The notes under the pieces are model-generated. The model was not told the origin of the DNA, did no database searches, and saw nothing but the letters and a program-made list of their open reading frames with translations. Shown here piece by piece: positions 11,491 through 24,100 of a stretch of 64,000 nt of DNA. The stretch covers positions 120,303,033-120,367,032 of the forward strand of contig NC_089495.1 in the NCBI RefSeq assembly GCF_036850765.1. The letters run 5' to 3'. The position numbers and the translations under genes are program-made. Every line of letters starts with the position of its first letter. The first letter of the stretch is position 1. Origin of the DNA: Saccopteryx bilineata (lineage: Eukaryota > Chordata > Mammalia > Chiroptera > Emballonuridae).

Positions 11491-11814
11491 TTTTCTTCCT
11501 GAATTTGTTTTTTTCTCAAGATTGTTTTGACTCTTCAAAGTCACTTGAAATTCTATATGAATTTTAGAATGTTTTTCTATTCATGTATTAAAAAAGTCAT
11601 TGGAATTTAATAGGGATTACATTGCATCTGTAGATTACTTTGGATAGTATTGCCATCTTAACAATAATGTCTCCCTGTCCATAAACACAGGATGTCTGTC
11701 TATTTACTTTGGTCTTGTTTAATTTCTCTCAGCAACATTTTGTAATTTTAGTGTATAAATCTTTTGCCTCCTTAGTTAAGCTTCTTCCTAAGTATTTTAA
11801 TTTAAATTTTTTAA

Positions 11815-12736
11815 TTTTTTTATTTTTAAGAGAAAAGTGGGGAGGCAGAGAGACAGACTCCCACATGTGCCTTGACTGGGATCCAACCAGCAAGCCCCCT
11901 ATGTGGCAATGCTCTGCTCATCTGGGGTCATTGCTCCATTGCTTGGCAACTGAGTTACAAATATTGATCGACTTATGACCTATGCAACTTACGACCATTG
12001 GACTTTACGACCACAATCACTAGCCATGACTGCTCCATGTCTGACAGGGCAAAAGTTGCCCAGCTGGGCGTACGACAGTGTGGACCAGCTTCTGGCAGCA
12101 CTACCATCTCCGTGTGCACCATTTCAACTGTTATCCCAGAATTGGTACAGCAATTTGTGTTTTGTGTCTTAGATATTTTTTATCAAACCCCTCCCAAGAT
12201 GCCTACCAAGAGGAAACTGTCTTTGCAAATATTAAACCAGTTGTACTGGTAATGCAGTGTTTTATTTAAACCTGACGAATGTAAAAATAAGAAACAAAAT
12301 GGTGTAGAGATGATACAAATGGCATAAAATGAATAAAAATTTATGATATATAACAATAATGAAAGAAAATTATGATAAAATATGACTTAAAGATTTTTAT
12401 AACATCATTTCACAGTACTGTACATATAGCCAACTCAACTTACGACCAAATTGTGTTACGACCAGTCTGTTGGAACCAATTGTGGTCGTAAGTCAAGCAC
12501 TAGCTGTATTTTACTGTCTGAGGCAAGGCCATGGAGCCATCCTCAGTGCCCAGGACCAACTCGCTCCAACCAAGCCATGGTTGTGGAAGGAGAGGAGAGA
12601 GACAGAGGGAGAGAAGAAAGAGGAGAAGGGTGGAGAAGCAGATAGTCACTTCTCCTGTGTGCCCTGACTAGGAATCAAACCTGGGATATCCACATGCCAG
12701 GATGACGCTCTACCGCTGAGCCAACCAGCCAGGGCC
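11815..12736 (-). mobile_element. tRNA-derived long SINE (type B), split by a Tigger MITE
   Basis: The right end carries a tRNA-like head read on the minus strand (ccctggctggttggctcagc-type, with the A-box/B-box region near 12,660-12,735). The characteristic body (…ggagccatcctcagtgcccag… on the plus strand) and the 3' part at 11,815-11,955 complete a type-B SINE. The two halves are separated by a 549-bp DNA transposon. The same family occurs at 27,069-27,441, 43,113-43,421, 52,501-52,860 and 58,680-59,085. Confidence 0.8.
11958..12506. mobile_element. Non-autonomous Tigger-like (pogo/Tc1-mariner) transposon, TA target duplication
   Basis: The ends are terminal inverted repeats. The right end, reverse-complemented, reads CAGCTAGTGCTTGACTTACG; the left end reads CAAATATTGATCGACTTATG, a diverged version of the same. 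Internal ACTTACGACC and GGTCGTAAGT words mirror each other, and a TA dinucleotide flanks both sides (11,956-11,957 and 12,507-12,508). The length (549 bp) and lack of a transposase frame mark it as a MITE. It lies inside a SINE, so it moved after the SINE family was active. Confidence 0.75.
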
Positions 12737-12909
12737 TATGTTATTCTTTCTTGATCCTATTATAAATGGAATTCTTTTCTCATTTCCTTTATTGATTGTT
12801 CATTTTATCTTCTTTTTAACATACGCACTTATAGCTATAACTTTCTCTACTGCTATGCACTCCCCTAACTTCCACTTAGTTCCATTTATTTATGCATTCA
12901 CTGATTGCT

Positions 12910-12997
12910 TCTGGTATGTGCACTGACTGGGGATCAAATCCATCATGTTAGCACTCCAGGAGGGTGCTCTATCTAGTGAGCAACCCAGCCAGGGCCC
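12910..12997 (-). mobile_element. tRNA-SINE head fragment
   Basis: About 90 bp read on the minus strand as the tRNA-related head of a bat SINE (…ccctggctgggttgctc… with a GATTTGATCCCCAGTCAG-type B box). No body follows, so this is a truncated copy within old L1 sequence. Confidence 0.55.
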
Positions 12998-14179
12998 TTG
13001 TGTTTTTCTTGATCCATTGGTTATTTAGAAATATATTAATTTCTACATATTTGTAGAATTCCCCAAACATTCTTCAGTCACTGATTTCTAATTTAATTCT
13101 ATTTTGGTTGTAAAATATATTTTGTATAATTTTAATCCTTTTACATGTTTGAGGCTTCTTTTGGGGCTAAAATAATGTTTCTTCTGGAGAACGTTCACAT
13201 GTGCTTGAGAAAAATGTGTATTCTTTTGTTTGGGAGATATTCTAAACATGTCTATTAGATCTAATTGCTTTATGTCTCATGTGTCATGAAAGTCTCGTGT
13301 ATCCTTGTTGATCTTTTGCCTAGTCATTCTATCAATTAATTCAGGTGCATTTAATATTAAAATATCCAACTATGACTGTTAAGGTATTTGTTTCTCCCTT
13401 AAATTCTGCCTATTTTTGCTTCACGTATTTTGGGATTCTGTTAGTAGCTACATATATGTTTATGATTGCCATATCCTCTGGATGTATCAACTTTTTTATC
13501 ATTATAGAATGTCATCTCTGGATCTGTAGTAAAGTTTTTGTTTTAAAATCTATTTAGGCTGATATTTACATAGTCGTTCCAGTTCATGTTGTTTTTGTGG
13601 TATATTTCCACACCCTAACTTTCAGTGAATTTGTGTATTTCAATCTAAAATGTCTCCTATAAAGAGCATATATACACCTGGATCTTGTTTTTCTGTTTGT
13701 TTTGTTTTGTTCTGTTCACCCATCTGACTATCTCCACTTCAGACTGAATTAATTTAATCCTTTCATGTTTAATATTATTACTGGTATAGTTACATTTACA
13801 TTTACTGCTTTGCTTTTATTTTTGTTTTTTTTAATTAAAATGTGCATTCTTTATTCTGACATGTATATGTGTGTTGGGGGGGCAGTAACATAAGCAGCAT
13901 TTCGACTGTGTTTGGCTTCAGGAAGAAGCAAAGGCACTTTCCAGTTGGTTCACTGCACTTGATGTACAGTCATACCTGGTTCCCCACTCACATGTGCTTG
14001 GGAAAGGCCTATTCCCAACTTTTCTCTCTGTATACAACTTCCACAAGTACATTTCTAAGTGTTTTATACATATATGAAGGTAACAAGTAATTTGTGACAA
14101 TGTTCAAAAAATTACCTTGTATACCACTTTGAAAGTTTGTAAATCCAAAAAGTTTTCTGGCAATAATTTTTGATAGTTG

Positions 14180-14493
14180 CCTGACCAGGCGGTGGCACAG
14201 TGGAAAGAGCATCGGACTGGGATGTGGAGGACCCACGTTCCAGACTCTGAGGTCGCCAGCTTGAGCACAGGCTCATCTGGTTTGAGCAAGGTTCACCAGC
14301 TTGAGCCCAAGGTCGCTGGCTAAAACTCACTCTGCTGTAGCCCTCTGGTCAAGGCACATATGAGAAAGCAATCAATGAACAACTAAGGAGCCACAACAAA
14401 AAATTGATGTTTCTCATCTCTCTCCCTTCCTGTCTGTCTGTCCCTATCTGTCCCTCTTTATGTCTCTGCCACAAAATAATAATAATGATGATG
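14180..14493 (+). mobile_element. Rhin-type SINE (type A)
   Basis: This tRNA-derived SINE begins cctgaccaggcggtggcaca, continues through the family's repeated 'gcttgagc' block and the 'cacatatgagaaagcaatca' motif, and ends in a pyrimidine-rich 3' region with an A/T tail. Target duplications of 15 bp with one mismatch flank it (14,163-14,177 and 14,494-14,508). Confidence 0.88.
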
Positions 14494-15659
14494 ATAATTT
14501 TTTATAGTAAATAATATAGTTTAGCATACACTCCATTCTACTAAAAATCACTTGCTGCAAATACTATAAGTAATTGTTATCAGGGAAGAAAGACAGACAT
14601 CCTAAACAAGCAAATGACCTCCCCCCAAAATGGTAAAGAAGATTCTTGATTTGATAATGAGCAGTTTCATTTAAACCTATTATCTGCTTCTGGTGCACTA
14701 GATAATTTACATACTTCCTGTTTATTGAGCATTTACTTAGAAAAGCTTATTAACCCACCTATTTTGTGTTCAGGTGCATATAATATGGCTTCACAGACAG
14801 CTGCTTCAACTGTGCCTCTAGGTGGCTCTGCCATATGTAAAGTGACACACTAGCATATGGATCTATTTTCATGCCACATTTTCCCTGAAAAATAAAATGC
14901 TTAACTACTAAATACATTCATTTCACCAGTTTCTTGACTGATAGCTTAACTTTCAATTGTTTTATCAAGTAGTAAAAAAATAAAGTGACTCTTAACATTT
15001 TATCGTTCTCAGAATGGGGTAGCTTTTTGTTTTATGTGTTTTGTTTTTCTGTGTCTCTTTCCTTTATCATCTTCTTTTACATTTAGTTAGTGAATGTTTT
15101 CCAGTGTGACATTTTAATTCCTTTAAAGCCTTTTACCATGTTTGTCCGTTGTTTTCTTAGTGCTTCCTCTAGGGTTTTACAATATTCATCTTCGCATGTT
15201 GGGATCTACTTCAGATTTATATTAACTCTAGTGAGATCTAAAAACTTGACTCCTCTGTAGCTCTACTCCCTTCTCCTTTTTATTTGGTGCTATTGTTGTA
15301 TGCACTGTGTCTGTAACGGTTACAAATCCATCAACACATTGCTATAATTACTTCATACAATTTCATGTTTTCTAAAGAGAAGTCTATATTTATATTGCTT
15401 GTTATATTAACTTTCTTATTCATCATTTCTGATTCTCTTCATTCCCTTCTATGGATTTGAGTGTTACCATCTGTTAAGCTCCAATACAGCTTTGTTCCCA
15501 AATGTCACAGGCCCACCTATGATGTACAGATTGTCTTCTGCAATTATTTTCTAAACAATTAAAGGAAGAAAAAAGAAGAAATATGCAATTAAATTCTCTT
15601 ATAATTATTTCCATAATTACCTTTACTGGCATTCTGTTTATTTGTGTGGATTTGAATTA

Positions 15660-15863
15660 CCGTATTTTTCACTCCATAAGATGCACTCCCCCCCCCAAAA
15701 GTGGAGGGGAAAATGCCCGTGCATCTTATAGAGCAAAAATTACAGTATATTATTAAATATTTTAATACACCATTTGGTTCAGAATATTTTTTTTCTTATT
15801 TTCCTCCTTAAAACCCTAGGTGTGTCTTATGGTCAGGTGCGTCTTATGGAGCAAAAAATACGG
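15660..15863. mobile_element. Short MITE with long inverted repeats and TA flanks
   Basis: A 204-bp element begins CCGTATTTTTCACTCCATAA and ends with the reverse complement of CCGTATTTTTTGCTCCATAA. The inverted repeat runs for about 30 bp per side and TA lies immediately outside each end. No coding capacity is present. The TA duplication and layout suggest a Tc1/mariner-type MITE, though the superfamily is not certain. It interrupts old L1M sequence. Confidence 0.7.
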
Positions 15864-16300
15864 TATCTTCTGGTGTCATCTGCTCTCGGCCTGAAGAATA
15901 TCTTTTAGTATTTCCTATAAAGCAGATTGGCCAGGAACAAATTTTTTTTGGTTTTTGTGTATCCGGGAATGACTTCATTTTACCTTCTCCTTTCTTTCTG
16001 GTACTCGCACTATGCATATGTTGGTGTGCTTAATCACTTCCACGTTTCTGTGTGGCTCTGTTCATTCTTCCCTTTGTCTTTCTCTCTCTTGCAGATTACC
16101 TAATCTCTCTCAAATCTATTTTCAAATCCATTAAATATTCTGCCAGTTCAAATTGACTGTTGAGCCAGTTGACTGAAATTTTCATTTTGGTTGTACTTTC
16201 CCACACTAGATTCTCCACTGGTTAATTTTTGTTTTCTCTATCTTTATCATCTATTTGATGAGGCACTGTTCCCACATCTTCCTTAAATTCTTTATGCATG

Positions 16301-16631
16301 ACCTGACCAGGTGGTGGCACAGTGGATAGAGCATCAGACTGGGACGCAGAGGACCCAGGTTGGAAACCCCAAGGTCTCCAGCTTGAGCGCGGGCTCATCT
16401 GGTTTGAGCAAGGCTCACCAGCTTGAGCCCAGGGTCGCTGGCTTGATAAAGGGGTCATTCGGTCTGCTGTAGCCCCCTGGTCAAGGCACATATGAGAAAG
16501 CAATCAATGAGCAACTAAGGAACTGCAATGAAGAATTGATGTTTGTCATCTCTCTCCCTTCCTGTCTATCTGTCCCTATCTGTCCCTCTCTCTGTCTCTC
16601 TCTGTCTCTGTCACCAAAAAAAAAAAAAAAA
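16301..16631 (+). mobile_element. Rhin-type SINE (type A) with perfect target duplication
   Basis: A full copy runs from acctgaccaggtggtggcac to a tail of about 16 A. It is flanked by the identical 12-bp repeat TCTTTATGCATG at 16,289-16,300 and 16,632-16,643. The perfect duplication points to a younger insertion than its L1M host. Confidence 0.9.
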
Positions 16632-17559
16632 TCTTTATGCATGGTTTCCTTTAGGTTTTGGACAAATTTATCATAGCCGCTTTAAAGTCCTTATCTGCCA
16701 AGGCCACCACCTATATCTCTTTAAATGTATTTCTATGGCTTACCTTCCCTCTGTGTATGGGTCACACTTTATTTCTTTGTGTATCTTTTGTTCTTGTTGA
16801 ACACTGGACATTTCAGATACTATACTGTAACAACTCTGGATACAAATATTCTTCCTGTGTGTTGCTGATGTTGTTGTTGCTTATTTGATCAATGGCAGTT
16901 TTGGTTTAACTGAACTAACTCTGCAAAATCCAGGTCCCCAACATGTGAAGCATCTCATGCCCCTGTTCAGGTTTTCTCCCCTTGTTTTCTTTCCCTGTTA
17001 ATCAAGTGACCTAGGGGTTATCCCTTGCCTAGCCTGAGACACTTATGGCCAAGTGTTGTGCCTAAGTCTCCCTGACTGTTACATTTTCATCCTTTACCAT
17101 TAGGTGTATGTGTGGCTTAGAAGCTACTGTCACAGTTCAGGGAGCTTACAGTTTTGTCCACCTTCAGTTAGGTAGGTACCTGAAGTTCCTTGTTTGAACA
17201 TGCTTTGAGAGGATATAGCCTTGCTCATGTATTCAGAATTCCAAAGATGTGTGTGGTTTTATTTTAAAGCATGGCTTCTAAGGAGTGGCCTCTGGTCAAG
17301 AACAACTTATTATATAGCCAGTGTTTGGTCACAGGTTCTGCTAACCCCCTGTACCTGGGAAGCTTCTGCCTTCTGTCGACAGGTCTGCAGGTGGCATGGG
17401 GAATGTTCCTGCTCTGAAAGCTCCTGAACAGCTGCCACTTACGCACATGCATACAGCCTTCCAACTCCCAGGGCTGACCTCATGTCAGGAGGGCTTTGCC
17501 TAGCTATCTATTTAATTTTCTTGTTTCTTGTATTGAGCACTGAAGCGTTATCTCAGCAG

Positions 17560-18045
17560 ACTTGAATTACCCGAACCATGCACATTCCAAAGAAAAGGTT
17601 GACCCTTCGCTGGATCCTGGGAAATCACCTCCTCATTCTTGGGATATCTTGCCTGATAAGAGTGTTTTTGTATGCCAGCAGCCCTGGGCCATGCTCTATC
17701 AGTTTGACTTCTGAGGGACTGAAGCCTGAGTAGCCAAGAGTCACATGGGCACTCCATGACTGTGTGGACACCAGTAAAACTCATCAAGGCTTGGCTGAGC
17801 ATTCTTGGTTGCCAACACTTCACATACATCACAATCTTCGCTGGAAGAATTAAGCACTGTGTATGTGATTCCAGAGCAAGAGGACACATGGAAGCTTGTA
17901 CCTGGTCTCTCCTAGATTTCACCTTACGTGCCTTCTCTCTTCCTATTCAAAACCGACACCTTTTCTCCATAATAAACCATAACCGTGAGTATAACAGCTT
18001 TTCTGATTTTTATGAGCCCTTCTAGTTAATTGTCGAGCCTGACTC
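17560..18045 (+). mobile_element. Probable ERVL-type LTR remnant
   Basis: The right part contains a polyadenylation-like ATAATAAACC region followed by a conserved-looking 'GTGAGTATAACAGCTTTTC' and 'TTCTAG..AATTGTCGAGCCTGA' tail, which resembles the U5 end of old mammalian ERVL-class LTRs. The left boundary and target duplication are not visible. The family assignment is from memory and tentative. Confidence 0.4.
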
Positions 18046-18129
18046 ATAAAGCTACCAGCTTCCTCTTAACTGCTCTCCACCAAGACCTCCACTGTTTTAA
18101 CAATGCCTTTAGGCATGGAGTTGTTCTCT

Positions 18130-19060
18130 GTTTCAAATAAAGACTGTAATAAAATACAAAGGGGACACTACATAATGATAAAGATATAATACAAATATAA
18201 ATATACCCAACATAAAAGCACCTGAATATATAAAGCAAATATGAACGGATGTAAAGGGAGAAATTTAGAGCAATACAGTAATAGTAAGGGACTTTAATGC
18301 CTCACATACATCAATAAATAGATCATCCAGGCAGAAAATCAGTAAGGAAACATTGGTCTTAAACAACATTTTAAAGCAGATCAACTTAACAGATATGTAC
18401 AGAGCATTCCATCCAAAAGCATCAGAATACATTCTTCTCACATGCACATGAAACGCTCTCTGGGATAGAGCATAGCTGAGGCCACAAAGCAAATCTCAAT
18501 AAACTCAAGGAGATTAACATCATAGCAAACACCTTTGCCGACCGTATGTTATAAAACTAGAAATCAATGACAAGAAAACCGGAAAAAGCTAAAAATACGT
18601 GGAGATTAAAGAACATGTTACTGAGCAACTACTGGATCATGGGGGGGGGGGATCAAAGGAGAAATAAAAAAATATTTAGACACACAAAAAAGCAGCAAAT
18701 CCTATGGACTCAGCAAAAGAGTTCTAAGAAGGAAGTTTATAGAATTACAGGCCCATCTCAAGAAACAAGAGAAACCCCAATAAACAACTCAGCTTGACTT
18801 CTGAAAGAACTTAGAATGAAAAATGAAGAATGAAGCCCAAAGTTAGTACAAAGATAGAAATAATTAAGATCAGAGAAGAAATAAATTAAATAAAGACTTA
18901 AAAATAAGAAATATTAACAAAACCAAGAGCTGGTTCTTTGGGGAAAAGGAAAAACAAAATTGACAAACCTTTAGCCAGACTCATCAAGAAAAAAAGAGAA
19001 CACAAATAAAATCTGAAATTTAAGAGAAGTTACAACTGATAATCATGAAATACAAAGGAG
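18130..19060 (+). mobile_element. Old 5'- and 3'-truncated L1 (ORF2 region)
   Basis: Plus-strand A-rich sequence reads as decayed L1 ORF2, covering endonuclease-to-linker wording such as 'gggactttaatgcctcacat' and 'ccaagagctggttctttggg'. Stops occur in all frames. A G run at 18,642-18,651 is a local expansion. Confidence 0.7.
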
Positions 19061-19100
19061 GGCTCACAATATTGCCCTGTGCACTTTATACATAACTTTG

Positions 19101-19286
19101 TTTTTTAGATTTTTTTTACTTATTGATTTTTAGAAAGAGAAGGGGGAGAGAGAGAAAAAGAGAAGGGAGAAATGGGAAGCTCCAACTCATAGTAGTTGCA
19201 TGTACCTTGACCGGGCAAGCTCAGGATTTTGAACCGGTGACCTCAGTGTTCCAGATCACTTTATCCACTGTGCCACCACAGGGCAG
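19101..19286 (-). mobile_element. Old tRNA-derived SINE (Ves-like)
   Basis: On the minus strand a tRNA-like head (…ggtcaccggttcaaaatcctgagcttgcccgg…-type, near 19,200-19,286) is followed by a GA/CT-rich 3' part and a poly(T)-complement tail at 19,101-19,135. It is more diverged than the type A and B SINEs. Confidence 0.6.
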
Positions 19287-19289
19287 ACC

Positions 19290-22080
19290 ATTTTGCACAT
19301 AATTTAATTCTAAAATAAGGCAGGTGTGATTGTCTGTATTCTGAAGCTATCCGTACTGAAGCTCAGAACAGCAACTTGCCTGAGTTACCTGCACAAGCTA
19401 CTAAGTGGTAGCCCTTGAATATGGACCAGGTCTCTTTGATCCATTCTCTGGGTTTACAAACATTAGTTCATGATGTCTCACTTGAGCCTTTCAGAAGCCC
19501 GGGAGCAGCCCTTCACCCTCCCCCCCCCCCACATTTCCTGCTGGCTGTGTCCATGCAGGCCCTGAAAGGCTTAGAGATTTGATCTAGGTCACATACGAGC
19601 CGATGACAGCCATAGTGAGGAGGATTCAAGTATCTGTGTGCCTGTGTTGATGATGTCACTCTGCTTTTTCATGGGACCCTCAAAAGGCTGGGATCTAACC
19701 TGCTGCTACTCAGGCACACTGGAGACCCACGGTGGCCCCTCTCCTTCCTCTTTGGCCACAGACGCCGTGTGGCTGCCCATCCAAGCCCACACAGCTGCTC
19801 CCATTCCTGGCAGAGTAGGTGGGAGCTGCCCATTTAGTCATGAAAAGGGTTTTCCACAAGCTGGAGGAACTGCTCCCAGATTTTGGCTGGGGGCAAATTC
19901 TTGCCCACATGTCCTAGGGGCCTATCTCATGGTGGGGGGAGTTGCCTTCCCTTTTTTGAAAAAGACATGGCAGCTCGAGAAACAACACTGCACGACTTAC
20001 TAAATGCAAACTAGAGCTGTCCAAGAAGCCTGCCCTAGCTCTCTTCCCCAATAACTGAAATAAGGAGCTGACACTGGGCCCCACCCAGCCATGGCTGGCC
20101 GATGCGGCCTGTCATCTGCTACAGACGTGTTCTGATTTGTGTCATCTCTGCTCTGCATTCCCCAGGTCACGCCTTCCCCCCACCCAAGGCCATCAAGAAG
20201 AGGAAAGGCACACACTGGTCTATAGTCATGGAGAAAATGTCCCATCCAGGCTGCAGTCGGTGCCCGGCCGTCTGCAGGGCTCTTGGCCTTTAGTGAGTGC
20301 CACCAGCGCTGCACAAAGCCGAGAGGCTGCTCACATCCTACCTGCCCTTTCTGCAGCCTGTGTGTGGTGTGGGGGGAGCGGGGGCGGGCGGGGCCCAGCA
20401 CGTGGTGACTCCAGTGTTGCAGCAGAATACACCTACTCAGAGGCATGGAATGAACTGCCCATACTGGAAATGCAGGCATGGAAACCCTAGGCTGCACCCA
20501 GGCAGGGCCTGCCGCCAGACGTCTGAGGCCACTCTGCAAGCTTCATGGTGGGGCCGGGAAAACATCACGGGCCCAGGTGCAGGGTCTTCTCTCTCTGACA
20601 CAGCCAGTGCCCCGCAGAAGCAACACACCTCTGTTAGATCTCCACCAGGCCTGTAGTCTGTCCTACTGCCCACCAGCCACATAGGCTTCACTGTGTGACC
20701 TGTTGTGTTAGGATACCTGCAAATAAGCCAGAGGGATTCGGTGTGTCCTCCTGGGAGAGAGGACCAGGTATCTCACCAAGGTGAGCATGTGAACTTCCAA
20801 AATTGTCTTACAGGGTGGTCTCCTGTCGCACTTATTTCACTAGGCACACAGTCTGAGGGTTTGGAGGGTTAAGTTGCATCAGGCTTGCACACCAAAATCA
20901 CAGGACCTGTTGTGCTGCTGAGTTTACCATGCAAGGAAACCTCCTGCCTCACAGCTCCCCCAACCCTGGTCCACAGCCTGCAGTGTTGGGCAAGGCCAGA
21001 TTCCTGAGCCGGGAGGGGAGAACCGGCTTTTTGAGAATGAAGTTGGCTGAGGGAGCAGGAAAAGGGGTAAGGGGCGGGGCTTAGGGCACCACCTTCACGG
21101 GATTTAGAATTTGGAAGTCAGGAAGAGACACAGGGCTCTTGGTCATGGTACACAGCAGAACCATCTCAGGGGTTTTCCCAAATTATCTGTTTGGGTTACC
21201 TCTGGAGAGTTGAGTTGCTAGGGCCAGAAGGGTCTGAGCATGTATTTGTGGATAAAGCTCTCAGGGGTTTGGGTATGCATCCTATTCATTTCCAAATGAT
21301 CAAGAAAGACAAGAGCAGCCTGGACATGCAGGAGCCAGCGTGGCCTCACAGTGTGGCCCTGGTATCCCCCTGCGAAACAAACAGTGTCAGAACATCTGTG
21401 AGGCAAGGCCACTCTGGGTCCATGATGGAACAATAAGCCCCCTCCTGGTTCACAGCTGGTCCCAAACAGAACGTGCATGTTGTCCAGGCCACAAAGACCG
21501 AACGCCCCTATGCTGCCTCCTCTGAGAGATGGCTGCACTCCACCAATCCCAGAGTCGGCCTCCGACTACTTGTCCCTATGTTGTCAATCATAGAAACAGC
21601 CCTGCTTCCTGACAATATCATTGCTTCCTCAAATCTCTGCAAACCCACCTCACCAAGCCCAAATCCCACAGCAAGTCCTTCCTAACACCATCTCCCAGAG
21701 CTGCAGGAGTGTTTATACACTCCCAGGAGACTACAGCGGAGATGAGCTGACTCAGGTGTGGAGGCCGGCCTCCAGTGATTGAGCCACGGGATAGCACAGT
21801 CCCAGGCTGTACTCACCTCATGGCACCAGCCAGGAATGACACACCATCGATGACACACAGATATGCTTATCCTAAGGATGCCTCATGCTGAGCACTCACC
21901 TAGGATAGCCAGAGTCACCTCATTTCCATTTTAGATGGGACCCACTGTCTTGCTGTCCATCTGCAGCCTTGTCACTATCCTAGTCTCTGTGGTCATGACC
22001 CAGGAAGCGGTAAGGATGGCAAGGGGCTTGTTCTCAGAGCCAGATGAGCACTGTGAGAGGCCCTGGCTAACAGATTCCCT
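19290..22080. other. Non-repeat DNA, no supported gene
   Basis: This is moderately GC-rich sequence. Several open frames of 80-180 codons occur on both strands (for example 20,000-20,539 minus) but overlap each other, show no domain or low-complexity signature, and lack convincing splice structure. A GC-box-like GGGGCGGGGC at about 21,070 stands alone. I see no exon, RNA gene or recent repeat. Confidence 0.5.
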
Positions 22081-22560
22081 AGCATGTAATTGACATGCGA
22101 TACACAACATAAATGGAAAGTATGACTTGATGGATTCTGACAGGTGAATATACCCTGAAACTATCAGCACAGTCAAGACAATGAACGTCTCCATCACCTC
22201 CTCCTCCTTTGTCATCCCACTCTCCTGCCCCCACCTACCCCTCAACCTGACCCTAGCACCACTGATGGGCTTTCTGTTACTAAAAATTCATTAATAATAG
22301 CTAGAATTGTAGGTAGAAGCAATCATATAGCATGCTGGCCTTCTCCCCTTTGACCGAATTCTCTGCTGATTCAACCAGGCTGGTGCGTATACCGGCACTT
22401 CCCTCCTCTCTGTGGCTGAGAATTAGTCCCAGGGTATGCATGTCCCACCATTGAGCTGTTTCCCGCTTTTCTCACAAGCTTCAATCTTCATGCAGAGAAA
22501 AACTGCCCCCCCCACAAGGGCATAGGTTTCTCCCATCAGTTGCATCAACTGTTCTGAGGC
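22080..22560 (-). mobile_element. Ancient L1 3' UTR remnant
   Basis: Wording such as 'ttgacatgcgatacacaaca' and 'cagcacagtcaagacaatga' matches the old L1M 3' UTR pattern read in antisense. It is strongly diverged and the boundaries are approximate. Confidence 0.45.
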
Positions 22561-24100
22561 AAGTTTCTGACAGTCAGCACTCTCCTGCTGAAAATGCACT
22601 TTGTCCCACATTGGGGACCATAGCCAACAGCATCCATGTAAGAAGCACTCTCATTAGGCCCAGAATCAGGAGATGGGTTTCCATTCAACTCCACCGGTTA
22701 CAAGAAAAAGTATGTATTTGAGGGGAGAGAAAAATAGAACTAACAGTCATTGAGCTCTAACTTTGGGTGATTTGCATGCTTTTATCCATGTTTTTATTAT
22801 CCTGTTTAACTTACGCAACACTCAGAGAGTAGAGGGGTTCAGATGAAGGTGCCTGAGTGTGCTGAGCTCTGTGGGAGAGCTGGTCCACACTGGGAGTCCC
22901 AGGGCCCACCAGCAATGTAAAGGGACCCCAGGAAGGGCAGGCAGCACTGTGGGACAGCTTCCAGATCCCAGCCTTGCTCCAAGATCACTTCTGAAGTTCA
23001 GGAAATCTTTTCCTCCTGGGGAAAAAAGCTGTCAGAGAGAGACCAATCCACCTATTTGGTACAAACGTGGTTGGCATCCAAGGCGTTTCAAGATGGCCTG
23101 GCTGGCCTGGAGACTACAGCAGTGTACCACCCTGCTCACCCACGGTCACGTCCAGTCAACAGGGCTGTGTCCACTGGGCAGAAAACACAGGCCTCACCCT
23201 GGTTTCATGGGGCAGTGTGACAAGTGGGGGCAGACACAGCAGGCAGCTCCAGGGACGACAGTGCACACTGGAGTCACCTGCGAGCCTAGACATCAGAGCC
23301 TGGGCCCTGCCCTAAATTCTGATGCACTTGGTCTGTGTGTAGCTGGGGGTTCTGATTACGGGTGTGGCTGAGGAGCACTGCAGCCTCAAGTAACCTAGGG
23401 TGGGGGTCCTGCCTGCCCGGACCCAGGGCGGTGGAGGAATCAAGCAATTCCCCTTTCCTTGGGCTTCATCGTCATACTCTTGCCCTTCATTTACCAGATG
23501 TCACGGAGCCCTGCTCCACCCAGGACATGGATGTCAGGACAAGTCAGCTACCTCCTACCTGCAAAGACACTGCCAGGCTCCTAGCCAGGGAAGAAGCAAA
23601 TCAAATGACAGCTCCATGCTGGTTTCTGTCTCCTGAGGAATGATGAAGACTCAGCCGCTCCCTCCTCTTCGCCCTGACCCCACACCGGCAGCACCAGAGA
23701 GCACGTGCACAACCACAAGAAAAGGGTTTCCCTGATTGTCCCTTACAATGCAAAGACATGTTTATATATAAGTTATGGAATAGCAGCAAGATGAACACCT
23801 GTGAATATACCTCCCATATTAAGTTTGGCTGAGTTTTGAATTAATACGTTCATGCATTATTAAGTACCATAGAAGTTGTGTTTTTCACTCTGGTGTGGGA
23901 TTTTCACATGATGTACATAAGATATGAAATGCCTTGTTTGCACATTATGGATTGTAGCACATCGTATTTTACAGTACGATGGAAAGATGAAAACTTGAGG
24001 AAAAAAATATTATGTGTAGTCCCAGTATCTCAGAACAGTAAGAAACAGAAATATCAGTAAGTAAACCATTAATAGAGGTATACTTATTCTTTTGTTTTGG
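22560..24100. other. Non-repeat DNA, no supported gene
   Basis: Mixed-composition sequence. The longest open frame (170 codons, 22,859-23,371 plus) has no recognisable domain and overlaps others. The last 300 bases are AT-rich and lead into the L1-D 3' end. Confidence 0.45.

Larger units (their letters stand above)
11491..17180 (-). mobile_element. Old L1M-type element, backbone of the left nest
   Basis: Highly diverged L1 sequence on the minus strand flanks L1-B. ORF2 C-terminal remnants lie at 11,491-11,810, more central ORF2 remnants at 12,737-13,850, and ORF1/5' region remnants at about 15,000-17,180 (AT-rich, stop-filled, L1M/HAL1-like wording such as the CTGAAGAA..CTTTTAG block near 15,890). 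The 3'-to-5' order from left to right is consistent with one minus-strand copy, though several may be involved. Inserted elements are listed separately. The 14,510-15,000 stretch is AT-rich and unassigned. Confidence 0.6.

Noticed and set aside
12200..12252. ATG with a Lys/Arg-rich start inside the Tigger MITE as a transposase remnant
   Set aside because: Only 17 codons remain open and the resemblance to a pogo-type N-terminus is too short to support.
20000..20539. 179-codon minus-strand frame
   Set aside because: Trp/Pro/His-rich without motifs. The opposite strand has equally long frames.
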